Below, piece by piece: positions 7,770 through 16,685 of a stretch of 36,472 bases of DNA; position 1 is the stretch's first letter; each line of letters begins with the position of its first letter. Under the pieces are notes generated by a model, which made no database searches, was not told the DNA's origin, and saw only the letters and a program-made list of their open reading frames with translations. Source of the DNA: an uncultured Collinsella sp. Its GTDB lineage: Bacteria; Actinomycetota; Coriobacteriia; Coriobacteriales; Coriobacteriaceae. The stretch is taken from positions 1 through 36,472 of the forward strand of contig CAAGEH010000009.1 of the NCBI GenBank assembly GCA_900768795.1, read 5' to 3'. The position numbers were made by a program, and so were the translations under genes.

Positions 7770-8483
7770 ATGAAGGGCAGCACCCCCTACCTGGTGGTCG
7801 ATGGTCTCATGAAGCATTACGGGAGCGGCGAGGCACGCATCCAGGTGCTCGATGGCATCACCACTACGATTGACCGCGGCGAGATTTGCGTTATGCTTGG
7901 CCCCTCGGGTTCAGGTAAATCGACGTTCTTGAATCTGATCGGTGGTCTCGAGGACGCGGACGGCGGCACCGTATCGGTTGCAGGTGCCGAGCTTACCTCT
8001 CTCAGTAAAAAGGACCTTGGTGAGTATCGCCGCCGCGAGTTGGGCTTCGTCTTTCAGTTCTACAATTTAGTTCCCGATCTTACTATCAAGGAAAATATTG
8101 AGGTCACGGCGCATCTTTCGGATAATTCGCTTCCGATGGAAGGCCTTTTGAAGTCGCTCGGACTTTGGGAGCATCGCGATAAGTTTCCCCGTCAGGTTTC
8201 GGGTGGACAGCAGCAGCGCTGTGCAATCGGGCGCGCGCTCGTCAAGAATCCGGGGCTTATCCTCTGCGATGAGCCAACGGGGGCACTCGACTACAAGACA
8301 TCCAAAGAGGTTCTCGAACTCATGGAGCGCGTGAATCGCGATTACGGCTGCACGATCGTGATCGTGACGCACAATGCCGCAATTGCGCGCATGGCAGACC
8401 GTATCCTGCGCCTGCGCGATGGCAAGCTCGCCGAAGACGAGGTCAACGATGCGCCCGTTGCCGCTTCTGAGCTTGAATGGTAG
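7770..8483 (+). CDS. ABC transporter ATP-binding protein, LolD/MacB family
   Basis: This 237-residue ATPase should power the adjacent FtsX-type permease, a mechanotransmission-type exporter or extrusion system. Walker A GPSGSGKS is at 44-51, the Q-loop FVFQFYNLVP at 93-102, the ABC signature VSGGQQQR at 143-150, Walker B LILCDE at 163-168 followed by PTGALD, and the H-loop His at 201 (VTHN). The VFQFYNLVP stretch is typical of the LolD/MacB/FtsE group. Translation most likely starts at ATG 7770 after TTGGAG; an upstream TTG at 7722 would fall within the operator-like dyad. The permease start is 6 bases after the stop. A DtxR-like dyad upstream suggests metal control. The exported substrate is unknown: peptide, lipid and siderophore are all possible. 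Confidence 0.93.
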   Translation: MKGSTPYLVVDGLMKHYGSGEARIQVLDGITTTIDRGEICVMLGPSGSGKSTFLNLIGGLEDADGGTVSVAGAELTSLSKKDLGEYRRRELGFVFQFYNLVPDLTIKENIEVTAHLSDNSLPMEGLLKSLGLWEHRDKFPRQVSGGQQQRCAIGRALVKNPGLILCDEPTGALDYKTSKEVLELMERVNRDYGCTIVIVTHNAAIARMADRILRLRDGKLAEDEVNDAPVAASELEW

Positions 8484-8489
8484 GTGCCC

Positions 8490-11156
8490 ATGTCTCCGCT
8501 TGCTAAACGACTCCCCCGTGAACTGCGTCGCAATCTTGGAAAATACCTGGGTATCTTTTTGCTCATGACGGGATCGATTGCTCTGACCTCTGGGTTTTTG
8601 CTCGCTGCGCATTCCATCGGCGACATTATCGATGGCATGCGCGACAAATACACTATTGAAGACGGGCGCGTAACAACATCGTTTGAGGCGACCGATGCTC
8701 AGCTCGATGCGGCGAAAAATGCTGCAAAAGATGCTGGCGGCGTCACGGTCTACAAGAATTACTCGATCGATGCTCTGCTCAAAAAGCCCAAAGGCGATGA
8801 CGGTACGAAGCGCACGCTGCGTACGTATATACATCGCACCGAGGTTGACGTTGCCGCATATTGCGCGGGGGAAAGACCAAAATCGGATAATGATGTTGCC
8901 ATCGATCGCGTTTTCGCGACAAATAACAATCTGACTGTCGGCGACTCGATTAAACTCGAGGGGCGCATCTATAGGATTTGCGGGATCATGACGCAACCCG
9001 ACAGTCAGGCGCTTTTTCCCAATAACTCAGACTTTACGGTCAATACGCTGACATATGGTGTTGCGGAGGTTACGCCTGCGGGCTTCTCCGCGCTCGAGGA
9101 TTCTGGTGGCGCTCCGGCGTATACGTATTCCTTCTGCTTTTCCGACCGAGGCCTTTCTGTAGCCGATCGAACCGATGCGGAAAAAGACATGGTAAAGGCT
9201 CTTGAGAAAGCCGATGCGCGAGTAGATGACCTAATCGATGCCGACTCCAATCAAGGCATCGGATACGCGCGCGACGATGTGAGCGGAGATTCCGTTATGT
9301 GGACGGTTTTGCTCGACATCATCATCGTGATCATGGCATTTGTTTTCGTGGTGCTCACCGATTCCAATATTGAGGAGGAGAGCGCCATTATCGGCACGCT
9401 GCTGGCAAGCGGCTATCGCCGGCGCGAAATTGTGGCGCACTATCTGACATTGCCCGCTATTGTGGGCATCGTCGCCTCGGCACTCGGAACAGTGTTTGGC
9501 GTTGCGTTTTTCACCGAACCGATGCGTGCACTGTATTACGGGTCGTATAGCCTACCGCCGTTCCATGTTGTCTGGGACTGGTCTATTTTTGTTCAATGCG
9601 CTGTGGTGCCTGCCGCCGCACTCGTAGCGATTACGCTTATCGGCTTACTTCGTAAAATGGGCAAGACCCCATTGCAATTTTTACGTCACGAGGCGGCGGG
9701 CAAGAAGGGGACCAAGCGTGGACTTCACCTGCCTGAACGTATGGGGTTCGTAAGTCGTTTTCGCCTACGTGTATTTCTGCGTAATATGGGCAACTTCGTC
9801 ACGCTCTTTGTGGGCATTGCCTTTGCCTCGCTGCTTCTGCTATTCGGTCTAGCGATTCTTCCTACTATGACGCATTATGCCGACAACCTCGAATCAAGCT
9901 TGGTTGCGAAACACCAGTACACGCTTAAGGCACCGCTTGAGCTCAGGGGATCGACAAAAGATCGTGAGGAGTGGGAGGCGCTTGACAGGTTGCAGTCCGT
10001 GGACGGTACGTTGCTCAAGGCGGCACGGGATGCCAGAGACAATCTCGATGCCGCTGTGAATAAGGCCAAGGACGCGGCGACCGCCGCCGCAGCAACTCCC
10101 TCAACGGATAGCGTGCTCAAGGTACAGAGTACGGCAAATGATGTTCAAGATGCTAAGGAAAGCTTCTATGAACGTATGGACGATCTGGCTGAAGCGCTTG
10201 GATGTAGCCGTGAGGATACGGTAAGCCTTATCAACAAGGCGAGCGAAATCGACACTGACAACGATGATGTTCATCCGGTCAATACGGTTGATAACGGTGC
10301 CGATAAGATTTCGCAAGCTGAAAAATACGCCGTGTACCAGCTGCAATACAACCGCGGCAAAGAGAGTGGCGAAGAAAGCGTCTCCATATACGGTATATCG
10401 AAGAACTCGCGTTATTGGAAGGGCCTCAATGTCGGTGACGGACGCGTTGTCTTTGGCGGTGGCCTGCTCGACAAGTTTGGTTGGAAAGCTGGTGCAAAAG
10501 TAAGGCTATTCGACAAGTTCGAGGGCAAGACCTACAAACTCACCTACGCAAACGACGATGACGCGTGGGACTCTAAGTCGGACATGAACATCTATATGAG
10601 CATCGACGATTTTAATGACCTCCTTGGAAACGATGCCGACTATTTCAACGGCTACGCGAGCAATGAAAAGCTTCATCTCGATGCGCGCTACTTTGCAAAC
10701 GATGCAACCCCCGATGATATGCGTGCTGTCGGCGATCAGTTCGTCAACATGATGAATGAGATGATCGGCGTGATGGTCGGACTTGCTGTGTTTATCTTCC
10801 TGCTCTTTATGTATCTGCTTACCAAGGCTGTGATCGATCGCAGCGCGCGTTCAATTAGCTATATGAAGGTGTTTGGATATCGCGATGGGGAAATCTCTCG
10901 GCTTTATATTCGCTCGATCACGATGTGTGTGGCGATATCGCTCGTGCTTTGTCTGCCTCTGATCATCGGAAACCTTACGGTTATCTTCCGTGCGATGCTG
11001 TTTTCCTATAGTGGCAACATCGAAATCTATGTCCCGTGGTGGTCGATGGCGGGTACTGTGGGCATCGGCTTTACGACATATCTGATTGTGGCGCTGCTGC
11101 ACACGCGGTCGATAAAGCGCGTAAGCCTTTCCGAGGCGCTTAAGGTCCAAGAATAG
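8490..11156 (+). CDS. FtsX-like ABC transporter permease, two FtsX domains
   Basis: This 888-residue integral membrane protein is the partner of the preceding ATPase. Transmembrane segments are seen at about 20-42, 270-295, 315-340, 362-388, 425-452, 755-780, 805-835 and 850-872. Two large extracytoplasmic regions lie after the first helix and in the second half; the latter is Ala/Asp-rich with predicted coiled coils (RDNLDAAVNKAKDAATAA). The FtsX-like cytoplasmic coupling segments EESAIIGTLLASGYRRREI and SYMKVFGYRDGEISRL precede helices. The two-domain layout fits the long, macrolide/bacteriocin-exporter type rather than LolC or cell-division FtsX. An alternative GTG start lies at 8484; ATG 8490 is preferred. 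Co-translation with the ATPase is likely because they nearly touch. Confidence 0.9.
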   Translation: MSPLAKRLPRELRRNLGKYLGIFLLMTGSIALTSGFLLAAHSIGDIIDGMRDKYTIEDGRVTTSFEATDAQLDAAKNAAKDAGGVTVYKNYSIDALLKKPKGDDGTKRTLRTYIHRTEVDVAAYCAGERPKSDNDVAIDRVFATNNNLTVGDSIKLEGRIYRICGIMTQPDSQALFPNNSDFTVNTLTYGVAEVTPAGFSALEDSGGAPAYTYSFCFSDRGLSVADRTDAEKDMVKALEKADARVDDLIDADSNQGIGYARDDVSGDSVMWTVLLDIIIVIMAFVFVVLTDSNIEEESAIIGTLLASGYRRREIVAHYLTLPAIVGIVASALGTVFGVAFFTEPMRALYYGSYSLPPFHVVWDWSIFVQCAVVPAAALVAITLIGLLRKMGKTPLQFLRHEAAGKKGTKRGLHLPERMGFVSRFRLRVFLRNMGNFVTLFVGIAFASLLLLFGLAILPTMTHYADNLESSLVAKHQYTLKAPLELRGSTKDREEWEALDRLQSVDGTLLKAARDARDNLDAAVNKAKDAATAAAATPSTDSVLKVQSTANDVQDAKESFYERMDDLAEALGCSREDTVSLINKASEIDTDNDDVHPVNTVDNGADKISQAEKYAVYQLQYNRGKESGEESVSIYGISKNSRYWKGLNVGDGRVVFGGGLLDKFGWKAGAKVRLFDKFEGKTYKLTYANDDDAWDSKSDMNIYMSIDDFNDLLGNDADYFNGYASNEKLHLDARYFANDATPDDMRAVGDQFVNMMNEMIGVMVGLAVFIFLLFMYLLTKAVIDRSARSISYMKVFGYRDGEISRLYIRSITMCVAISLVLCLPLIIGNLTVIFRAMLFSYSGNIEIYVPWWSMAGTVGIGFTTYLIVALLHTRSIKRVSLSEALKVQE

Positions 11157-11235
11157 CCGCGCGTGCCCCGTTTGCTCGAGATGAATACTGGTTTGCAAAC
11201 GAGTCGAGCGGTTGTATCGATAGCCTATTCCTTTC

Positions 11236-11279
11236 GACTTAGAAAATCTTATACATAGAGACTTAGATTTATGTATAAG
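11236..11279 (+). promoter_or_regulatory. Palindromic operator candidate upstream of clpB
   Basis: A perfect 10-bp inverted repeat, CTTATACATA (11248-11257) and TATGTATAAG (11270-11279), encloses 12 bases. The direct repeat GACTTAGA occurs at 11236-11243 and again inside the spacer at 11260-11267. A further perfect palindrome CGATTAATCG lies at 11284-11293. It resembles neither the HAIR (HspR) nor the CtsR consensus as I know them. Its place about 120 bases before clpB suggests control of clpB transcription. Confidence 0.55.
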
Positions 11280-11320
11280 GACTCGATTAATCGGTAACAA
11301 TACCTCTCGATAGACAAGAC

Positions 11321-11372
11321 GCCGCCCCGTAGGGCGGCAGCTCGCGGCGCGGGCAGCGCTCAAACCGCGAGC
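11321..11372 (+). promoter_or_regulatory. Structured 5' leader of clpB, two perfect hairpins
   Basis: Hairpin 1 pairs GCCGCCC (11321-11327) with GGGCGGC (11332-11338) around CGTA. Hairpin 2 starts one base later and pairs GCTCGCGG (11340-11347) with CCGCGAGC (11365-11372). Neither has a U-tract, so they are not typical terminators. They end 8 bases before the AGAGAGG ribosome-binding site, which itself appears unpaired. Together they may set mRNA stability or temperature-dependent translation. Confidence 0.55.
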
Positions 11373-11394
11373 AACACCCAAGAGAGGTGATTCC

Positions 11395-14043
11395 ATGAGA
11401 ATCGACAAACTGGCGATGACCTCGCGTGAGGCATTGCAGACGGCAATCGGCATCGCCGAAGACGCCCAGGCGGGTTCGGTGCAACCGATTCATCTGCTGT
11501 CAGCCCTTCTCAATGCAGGTGAGCGCAATATTTCCGTAATCATCGAGCGTATCGGCGCCGATGCAAGTGAGCTATCGCGCTCGACTCAGACGGTCATCGA
11601 CCGTGCACCCAAGGTTTCGGGCGAGGGCCAGCAGATGGGTCTTTCCAACGAGCTCGTTCGCGTACTCGAGAAGGCCGAGAAAAAGGCCTCCAAAATGGGC
11701 GACAGCTTTGTGGTGACCGAGCACCTGCTTATGGCACTTGCCGAGGACAAAGGCGATGCTGGCCGCGTGCTCAACGATGCTGGCGTGACGCGCGAACGCA
11801 TCGAGCAGGTTTACGAGGAGCTGCGTGGGGACGACCGCGTGACCTCCGCCGAGGATAAAACTCAATTTGAGGCGCTTGAGCAGTATGGTCGCAACATCTG
11901 CGATTTGGCACGCGCCGGTAAGCTCGACCCGGTCATCGGCCGTACTGATGAGATCCGTCGTACAATCCAGGTCCTTTCCCGCCGCACTAAGAACAACCCG
12001 GTGCTTATCGGCGAGCCCGGCGTAGGCAAAACCGCAATCGTCGAGGGCATCGCTCAGCGTATCGTGGCGGGCGATGTGCCTTCCACGCTGCGCGACCGCG
12101 ACCTTATCGAGCTCGATATGAGCGCACTCGTCGCCGGTGCTAAATACCGTGGCGAGTTCGAGGATCGTTTGAAGGCCGTGCTCAAAGAGGTCGAAAAGGC
12201 TGACGGCAAGGTCATTCTGTTCATCGATGAGCTCCATACCATCGTGGGCGCGGGCGCTACCGAGGGTTCTATGGACGCTGGCAACATCTTGAAGCCCGCA
12301 CTTGCCCGTGGCGACCTGCATGCGATCGGCGCGACCACGCTCGATGAGTACCGCAAGTACATCGAGAAGGACGCTGCGCTCGCACGTCGTTTCCAGACCG
12401 TGCTGGTGAGCGAGCCTTCCGTTGAGGACACCATCTCGATTCTGCGTGGCCTTAAGGAGAAATACGAGATCTTCCATGGTGTGCATATCACCGATAGCGC
12501 ACTCGTGGCGGCTGCGGATCTTTCCGACCGATATATCGCGGATCGTTTTCTGCCCGACAAGGCCATCGACCTGGTCGATGAGGCAGCAAGCCGTTTGCGT
12601 ATGGAGCTTGATTCCATGCCGGTCGAGATCGATGCCACGACGCGTCAGCTCACCCAGCTGCAGATCGAGGAACAAGCGCTCATGAAGGAGACGGACGATG
12701 CCTCCAAGGAGCGCCTCGAGGCTCTGCGCCAAGAAATCGCCGAGGTTCAGGAAAAGCTCAATGTGCAGAAGGCTGGTTGGCTCAACCAGAAGAACGCTAT
12801 CGACCACGTGCAGGAACTCAAGAGCAAGCTCGACGATGCAAAGAGCGAGGAGGAGCGCGCCACGCGCGACGGTGACCTTGCCCGTGCTTCCGAGCTGCGC
12901 TTCAGCGTGATCCCGGGGCTTACCCAGGAGATTAAGCAGGCCGAGGACGCGCTTGAGGCTCAAAAGGAGAAGGACGGCGAGGGCCTGAACGAGCAGGTGA
13001 CGTCTGACGAAATCGCCGAGGTCGTAAGCGCTTGGACTGGCGTGCCCGTTTCCAAGATGATGCAAGGCGAGCTGGACAAGCTCAAGAATCTCGAGGGCGA
13101 GCTGCATAAGCGCGTTATCGGTCAGGATGAGGCGGTTTCCGCCGTTGCCGCGGCCGTGCGCCGCAGCCGAGCTGGACTCTCCGACCCCGACAAGCCTATC
13201 GGCAGCTTCTTCTTCCTCGGGCCTACCGGTGTGGGCAAGACCGAGCTCGCCAAGGCGCTTGCCGAGTGCCTGTTCGATGACGAGCGCGCACTCGTGCGTA
13301 TCGACATGTCCGAGTACATGGAGAAGTTCTCTGTCCAGCGTCTGATCGGTGCCCCTCCTGGATACGTGGGTTACGACGAGGGAGGCCAGCTTACCGAGGC
13401 CGTGCGCCGTCGTCCGTACAGCGTGATCCTGCTCGATGAGATGGAGAAGGCGCATCCCGACGTCTTCAATATTTTGCTGCAGGTGCTCGATGACGGCCGT
13501 CTGACCGACGGCCAGGGTCGCCAGGTGTCCTTCAAGAACACGATCATCATCATGACGTCGAACGTGGGCTCAAGCGCGATTGCAGAGCTTTCGGGCAAAG
13601 ATGACGAGGAGATGCGTCGTCAGGTCGATACCGCCATGGCTAAGACCTTCCGCCCCGAGTTCCTCAATCGTATCGACGACATCGTCGTGTTCCATCCACT
13701 CGGCATGGAGCAGATCCAGAAGATCGTTGATATCCAGCTCAAGGATGTTCGCGCGCGCTTGGCGAAGGAACGTATGACGCTCGAGATCACGCCCGCTGCC
13801 AAGCAGATGCTTGCGGTTGGCGGCTTGGACCCCGTGTTCGGCGCGCGCCCGCTCAAGCGTCTCGTTCAACGCGAGGTCGTGGACGCTATCGCCGGTGCAA
13901 TCATCGACGGCCGTGCGCACGAGGGCGATGAGATTTCTCTCGACGTGGACAAGGACGGCAAGTTCGAGGTCACGGGCGTTGCTCCGCGTGCGTCAGCATC
14001 GGACGCAGAACCCGAGCCGATTTACGAGACGCCCGAGGAGTAA
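11395..14043 (+). CDS. clpB: ClpB disaggregase (Hsp100 ATPase)
   Basis: ClpB is a hexameric AAA+ chaperone that threads proteins out of aggregates with DnaK-DnaJ-GrpE. The 882-residue length is typical. Visible parts are an N domain (about 1-150), NBD1 with Walker A GEPGVGKT and Walker B ILFIDE, the ClpB-specific middle coiled-coil domain (about 415-530, rich in Glu/Lys/Gln, LEALRQEIAEVQEKLNVQK), and NBD2 with GPTGVGKTE, VILLDEMEKAHPDVFN and sensor motifs (FRPEFLNRIDD; GARPLKR). The pore loop Tyr is present (AGAKYRGEFEDRL; GAPPGYVGYDEGG). The middle domain separates it from ClpA/ClpC. The ATG follows AGAGAGG. The long structured leader suggests its own heat-responsive promoter. It ends near a bidirectional terminator region. 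Confidence 0.98.
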   Translation: MRIDKLAMTSREALQTAIGIAEDAQAGSVQPIHLLSALLNAGERNISVIIERIGADASELSRSTQTVIDRAPKVSGEGQQMGLSNELVRVLEKAEKKASKMGDSFVVTEHLLMALAEDKGDAGRVLNDAGVTRERIEQVYEELRGDDRVTSAEDKTQFEALEQYGRNICDLARAGKLDPVIGRTDEIRRTIQVLSRRTKNNPVLIGEPGVGKTAIVEGIAQRIVAGDVPSTLRDRDLIELDMSALVAGAKYRGEFEDRLKAVLKEVEKADGKVILFIDELHTIVGAGATEGSMDAGNILKPALARGDLHAIGATTLDEYRKYIEKDAALARRFQTVLVSEPSVEDTISILRGLKEKYEIFHGVHITDSALVAAADLSDRYIADRFLPDKAIDLVDEAASRLRMELDSMPVEIDATTRQLTQLQIEEQALMKETDDASKERLEALRQEIAEVQEKLNVQKAGWLNQKNAIDHVQELKSKLDDAKSEEERATRDGDLARASELRFSVIPGLTQEIKQAEDALEAQKEKDGEGLNEQVTSDEIAEVVSAWTGVPVSKMMQGELDKLKNLEGELHKRVIGQDEAVSAVAAAVRRSRAGLSDPDKPIGSFFFLGPTGVGKTELAKALAECLFDDERALVRIDMSEYMEKFSVQRLIGAPPGYVGYDEGGQLTEAVRRRPYSVILLDEMEKAHPDVFNILLQVLDDGRLTDGQGRQVSFKNTIIIMTSNVGSSAIAELSGKDDEEMRRQVDTAMAKTFRPEFLNRIDDIVVFHPLGMEQIQKIVDIQLKDVRARLAKERMTLEITPAAKQMLAVGGLDPVFGARPLKRLVQREVVDAIAGAIIDGRAHEGDEISLDVDKDGKFEVTGVAPRASASDAEPEPIYETPEE

Positions 14044-14055
14044 CCACGCGGGAAT

Positions 14056-14125
14056 AGCACCTCGATGAGAGCGGTGCTTTCATTAAATCAGAGGGACGAC
14101 GGATCGATCGGTCCGTCGCCCCTTT
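14056..14125 (+). terminator. Terminator region between convergent clpB and the next gene
   Basis: Two stem-loops lie after the clpB stop. AGCACC (14056-14061) pairs with GGTGCT (14073-14078). A larger stem pairs GGG and CGACGGA (14093-14103) with TCCGTCG and CCC (14112-14122) across one mismatch, and is followed by TTT on the + strand. Because the genes converge here, the stems could act on both strands. Confidence 0.7.
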
Positions 14126-14166
14126 ATTCGTTAGCGCTGATTTTCTGCACGTGTCGTTACTGCTTG

Positions 14167-15846
14167 CTAGTTTTCGGCCTTGATACTCGGAAGGAGAGTC
14201 TGCGCGAGGTAGTCCTTTTCGAGCTTTGTGGCTTTATCGGACTTCCCGTCTTTTCCAACAAGGTCATGCTTGATCTGGTCGTATGCATAGCGATTGCCCG
14301 TGGCAAGTTCGACCAGCTCGACTGCTTCATCCATAGAATATGTATCGTCGGCCTTTTCCGTGCGCCCATTAATCGTTTGAGCGATTTGATACGGCAGAAC
14401 CTTTCCGTGCACAACTACGCTTGCGCCGTTGCCGAGTGAGACGGTGCCCAGCACGGTATCATCGCCCTGGTATGTCTCGCCATTGCGGAGAACATCGAGC
14501 CTGCAGATCTCCTGATTCGACCCGCTTAATGCATAGATTCCCATCGTGTTGCCGTTTTGCCAGGTGGCCACTTTTCCGTACCAAGCGAGGGGGATGTCGA
14601 GCTGATACGCGTTTGTCGCCTTGTGGCGTTCGTTCGCTTCGGTTGCAACTTGCGTCTTGCGCTGAGCTGTCGCACGTGTTGCGGCTTCCATGCGGCTCGT
14701 CGCGGCGTGTTCGAGTATCCGAGCGACGGTAGCAGATCGGCAGCCGCCCTTTTCCGCATATTTTGCCGCCAGCGAAATCTGCTGTTCCGTTACGGTGTCT
14801 GAGCTGGGCACCTTGAACTTAAACGAAGCCGTTTTGCTCAAATCGAGCGCACTTTCCTTTACCGTTATTTCAACGGTGTCTGTCGGGACCGTATAGATGG
14901 TTCCGTCCGCGGCGATCGGGGAAGCGGCGACGGAGAGCCTGTATGTGCCGGGCATCAGCTTGATGCCGTTGCCGTTTTGGTCGACATAGGCAGTCAGGCT
15001 TACGGATGCGCCGTCCGTGTCTTCACCATCGATATCGATAGGAATTTTCGTGCCACTGGACGAATCGAGCCCCGGTGCGTGGATGCCGATATGCACGGAC
15101 ATCATGGTGTGCGCATCGGCCTTTTCTTCTCGAATCTCTTGTTGCTGATACGTGTTCCAGGCGGCGTATCCAGCCGCTCCTGCTGCTATGGCTGCGACAA
15201 CGACAACCGTAGCGACCACCCTTTTGCGTCGCGGCGACATGCGGCGGTTTCGGCTTTCGGCCTCCTGCGCAGAGGGAATCGATGGCAACGGCAGATCTCC
15301 GATGGCAACTGTTTGCTCGACTGCGGGAGTGGATCCGAGCACTGGAAGCTCGCGGGTGAGCGACTGGTCTTTGGGCAGGTCGTCGAGAGAAATCGTCTCG
15401 TCTGCTTTTGCGTCGGTTGGCGCTTGGGCATCGGTGTTGTTCTGAGTGCCGTTAGCTGGTTTTTCCGAGGCGGTAGGGACGGGGGCGCTGTCGGGCTCGG
15501 CATCAGTATCGGTATCGGTATCGACGCTATCGGAAACGCCCTCGTGCTTAGCGTCTCCAAGCGTGTCGTCCGCGCCCACGTCTTCACCTGCGTCCGTTAT
15601 TTCAACGGCGTTCGCATCGTCCTCGGATGAGTTGCTTTGGGTAGTATCGTCATTTGTCGTGGTGACGTTTTGCCCGGGCTTTGCATCGCCGTCGTCGTTC
15701 TCATCGTGAGCTGTCGTGTTTTCGGCAGGCTCCATGTCGAGAGGCTCCATGATGGTGTCGGGTTCAACTGCGTTGAGACTTGCGAGCGCCTCCTCGCATG
15801 CTTTCCTTTCTTCAGGATCGGTCTTCTCCTGTTTCTTGCTGCTCAT
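14167..15846 (-). CDS. Single-pass membrane protein with acidic cytoplasmic N-terminus and extracellular domain, unknown function
   Basis: The 559-residue product has a 200-residue N-terminal region very rich in Asp, Glu, Thr and Ala, including a DTDTDTD run from a 3-copy GTATCG repeat (15506-15523). A basic patch RRMSPRRKR (202-210) precedes one transmembrane helix at about 210-230. The rest (231-559) should be extracytoplasmic: a beta-rich segment (SVSLTAYVDQNGNGIKLMPG) resembling an Ig-like or carboxypeptidase-regulatory fold, an Ala/Arg helical stretch, and a C-terminal part with GKVATWQNGNTMG. I recognise no named family. The start is at 15846, preceded by AAGGAGAC; an in-frame ATG 6 codons upstream (15864) lacks a ribosome-binding site. 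The Thr-rich cytoplasmic tail makes it a plausible Ser/Thr kinase substrate, but that is speculation. Confidence 0.8.
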   Translation of the reverse strand: MSSKKQEKTDPEERKACEEALASLNAVEPDTIMEPLDMEPAENTTAHDENDDGDAKPGQNVTTTNDDTTQSNSSEDDANAVEITDAGEDVGADDTLGDAKHEGVSDSVDTDTDTDAEPDSAPVPTASEKPANGTQNNTDAQAPTDAKADETISLDDLPKDQSLTRELPVLGSTPAVEQTVAIGDLPLPSIPSAQEAESRNRRMSPRRKRVVATVVVVAAIAAGAAGYAAWNTYQQQEIREEKADAHTMMSVHIGIHAPGLDSSSGTKIPIDIDGEDTDGASVSLTAYVDQNGNGIKLMPGTYRLSVAASPIAADGTIYTVPTDTVEITVKESALDLSKTASFKFKVPSSDTVTEQQISLAAKYAEKGGCRSATVARILEHAATSRMEAATRATAQRKTQVATEANERHKATNAYQLDIPLAWYGKVATWQNGNTMGIYALSGSNQEICRLDVLRNGETYQGDDTVLGTVSLGNGASVVVHGKVLPYQIAQTINGRTEKADDTYSMDEAVELVELATGNRYAYDQIKHDLVGKDGKSDKATKLEKDYLAQTLLPSIKAEN

Positions 15847-16054
15847 AAGTCTCCTTGAAATCATTCAATACCGACGAGTCGTTTTACTCGGTTTGCGCGA
15901 GATGCTATCAACGTAACGTGGAGAAAGTTCGTTCAGAAACTTATCCCTGCCATGGTTGCCAATTCCCGCGTGCGCCAGTCGGCAATTGCTGCCTTTGCAT
16001 GCGGGTACGAGGTGCACGTTACACGTGGAACGCAGCTCGCGACTGATGCGTCTG

Positions 16055-16453
16055 CTAGAGGCCTGCCTCTTTGCGTGCCTTGGTATCGAGTATCGCAACG
16101 AGGAAGGCGATAAGGGAGGAAATTAAGGGAGTGATTGCAATCCCCCTGCCACCGCCCAAAATGATGCCGGTGATGATGCCGAAGGGCACGATGATGATGG
16201 CGACAAGACGATGCTTGCCCAGCGCGCTTGGGCGGTTAGCACCGAAGATGCCCATGAAGGCATCCCAAAAGCCCAGTCCACCGAGGATGAGGTAAAGCAC
16301 CTTGTCGATCCAAAGCGCAACGATGTCACCGATCCCGGCATTTGCGGGGACCTTAACTCCTATGGCGGCGATTATGGCGATTGCTATGACGCAGGCAGCG
16401 ATAACCGCCTGCGCAAAGCTACAGAACTTCAGGGTTTTACGAATGCTGGACAT
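16055..16453 (-). CDS. Small four-helix membrane protein, unknown function
   Basis: The 132-residue product begins MSSIRKTLKF and contains about four hydrophobic segments: 14-36 (AQAVIAACVIAIAIIAAIGV), 45-72 (VLYLILGGLGFWDAFMGIFG), 80-101 (RLVAIIIVPFGIITGIILGG) and 103-122. It is similar in size to small Coriobacteriia membrane proteins of unknown role. I chose the ATG at 16453 because GAGGAGC lies before it; the frame is open further upstream but without a ribosome-binding site. It is 208 bases upstream of the large acidic membrane protein on the same strand, too far for certain co-transcription. That gap holds no convincing gene. Confidence 0.75.
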   Translation of the reverse strand: MSSIRKTLKFCSFAQAVIAACVIAIAIIAAIGVKVPANAGIGDIVALWIDKVLYLILGGLGFWDAFMGIFGANRPSALGKHRLVAIIIVPFGIITGIILGGGRGIAITPLISSLIAFLVAILDTKARKEAGL

Positions 16454-16597
16454 AGATGCTCCTCGACGTTGCATATTGAATATGCTCGCCATTATCGCAA
16501 ATGAGCACGCTGAGTTCTGCGTGTAGAAGGGTTTGCGACAAATGATTTTGATGGCAGCTAAGGTTGGCACGCGCATATACCGTTTTGAAGAGACGTT

Positions 16598-16625
16598 ATT
16601 GCGTGTGTATCCAGCCTCTATATAA
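16598..16625 (+). promoter_or_regulatory. Sigma70-type promoter candidate for the 60-residue protein
   Basis: TTGCGT is followed after 16 bases by TATAAA, within an AT-rich patch (CTATATAAATAG) about 60 bases upstream of the ATG. The -35 departs from TTGACA at two positions. Confidence 0.45.
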
Positions 16626-16685
16626 ATAGATTAAAAGATGCAGATGCTACTGTTAGCATGGAAGATGAGAGAAAGGGCGAACGTC

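Noticed and set aside
11157..11394. HAIR (HspR) or CtsR operator before clpB
   Set aside because: No CTTGAGT-N7-ACTCAAG or GGTCAAA repeat is present; the palindrome found has a different sequence.
11572..13455. 627-codon antisense open frame over clpB
   Set aside because: Shadow of clpB; long only because of codon bias. No motifs.
15865..16098. Short open frames in the gap between the two minus-strand membrane-protein genes, possible gene remnant
   Set aside because: All three plus-strand frames and the minus frame give unconvincing proteins with no ribosome-binding site, and no family was recognised.
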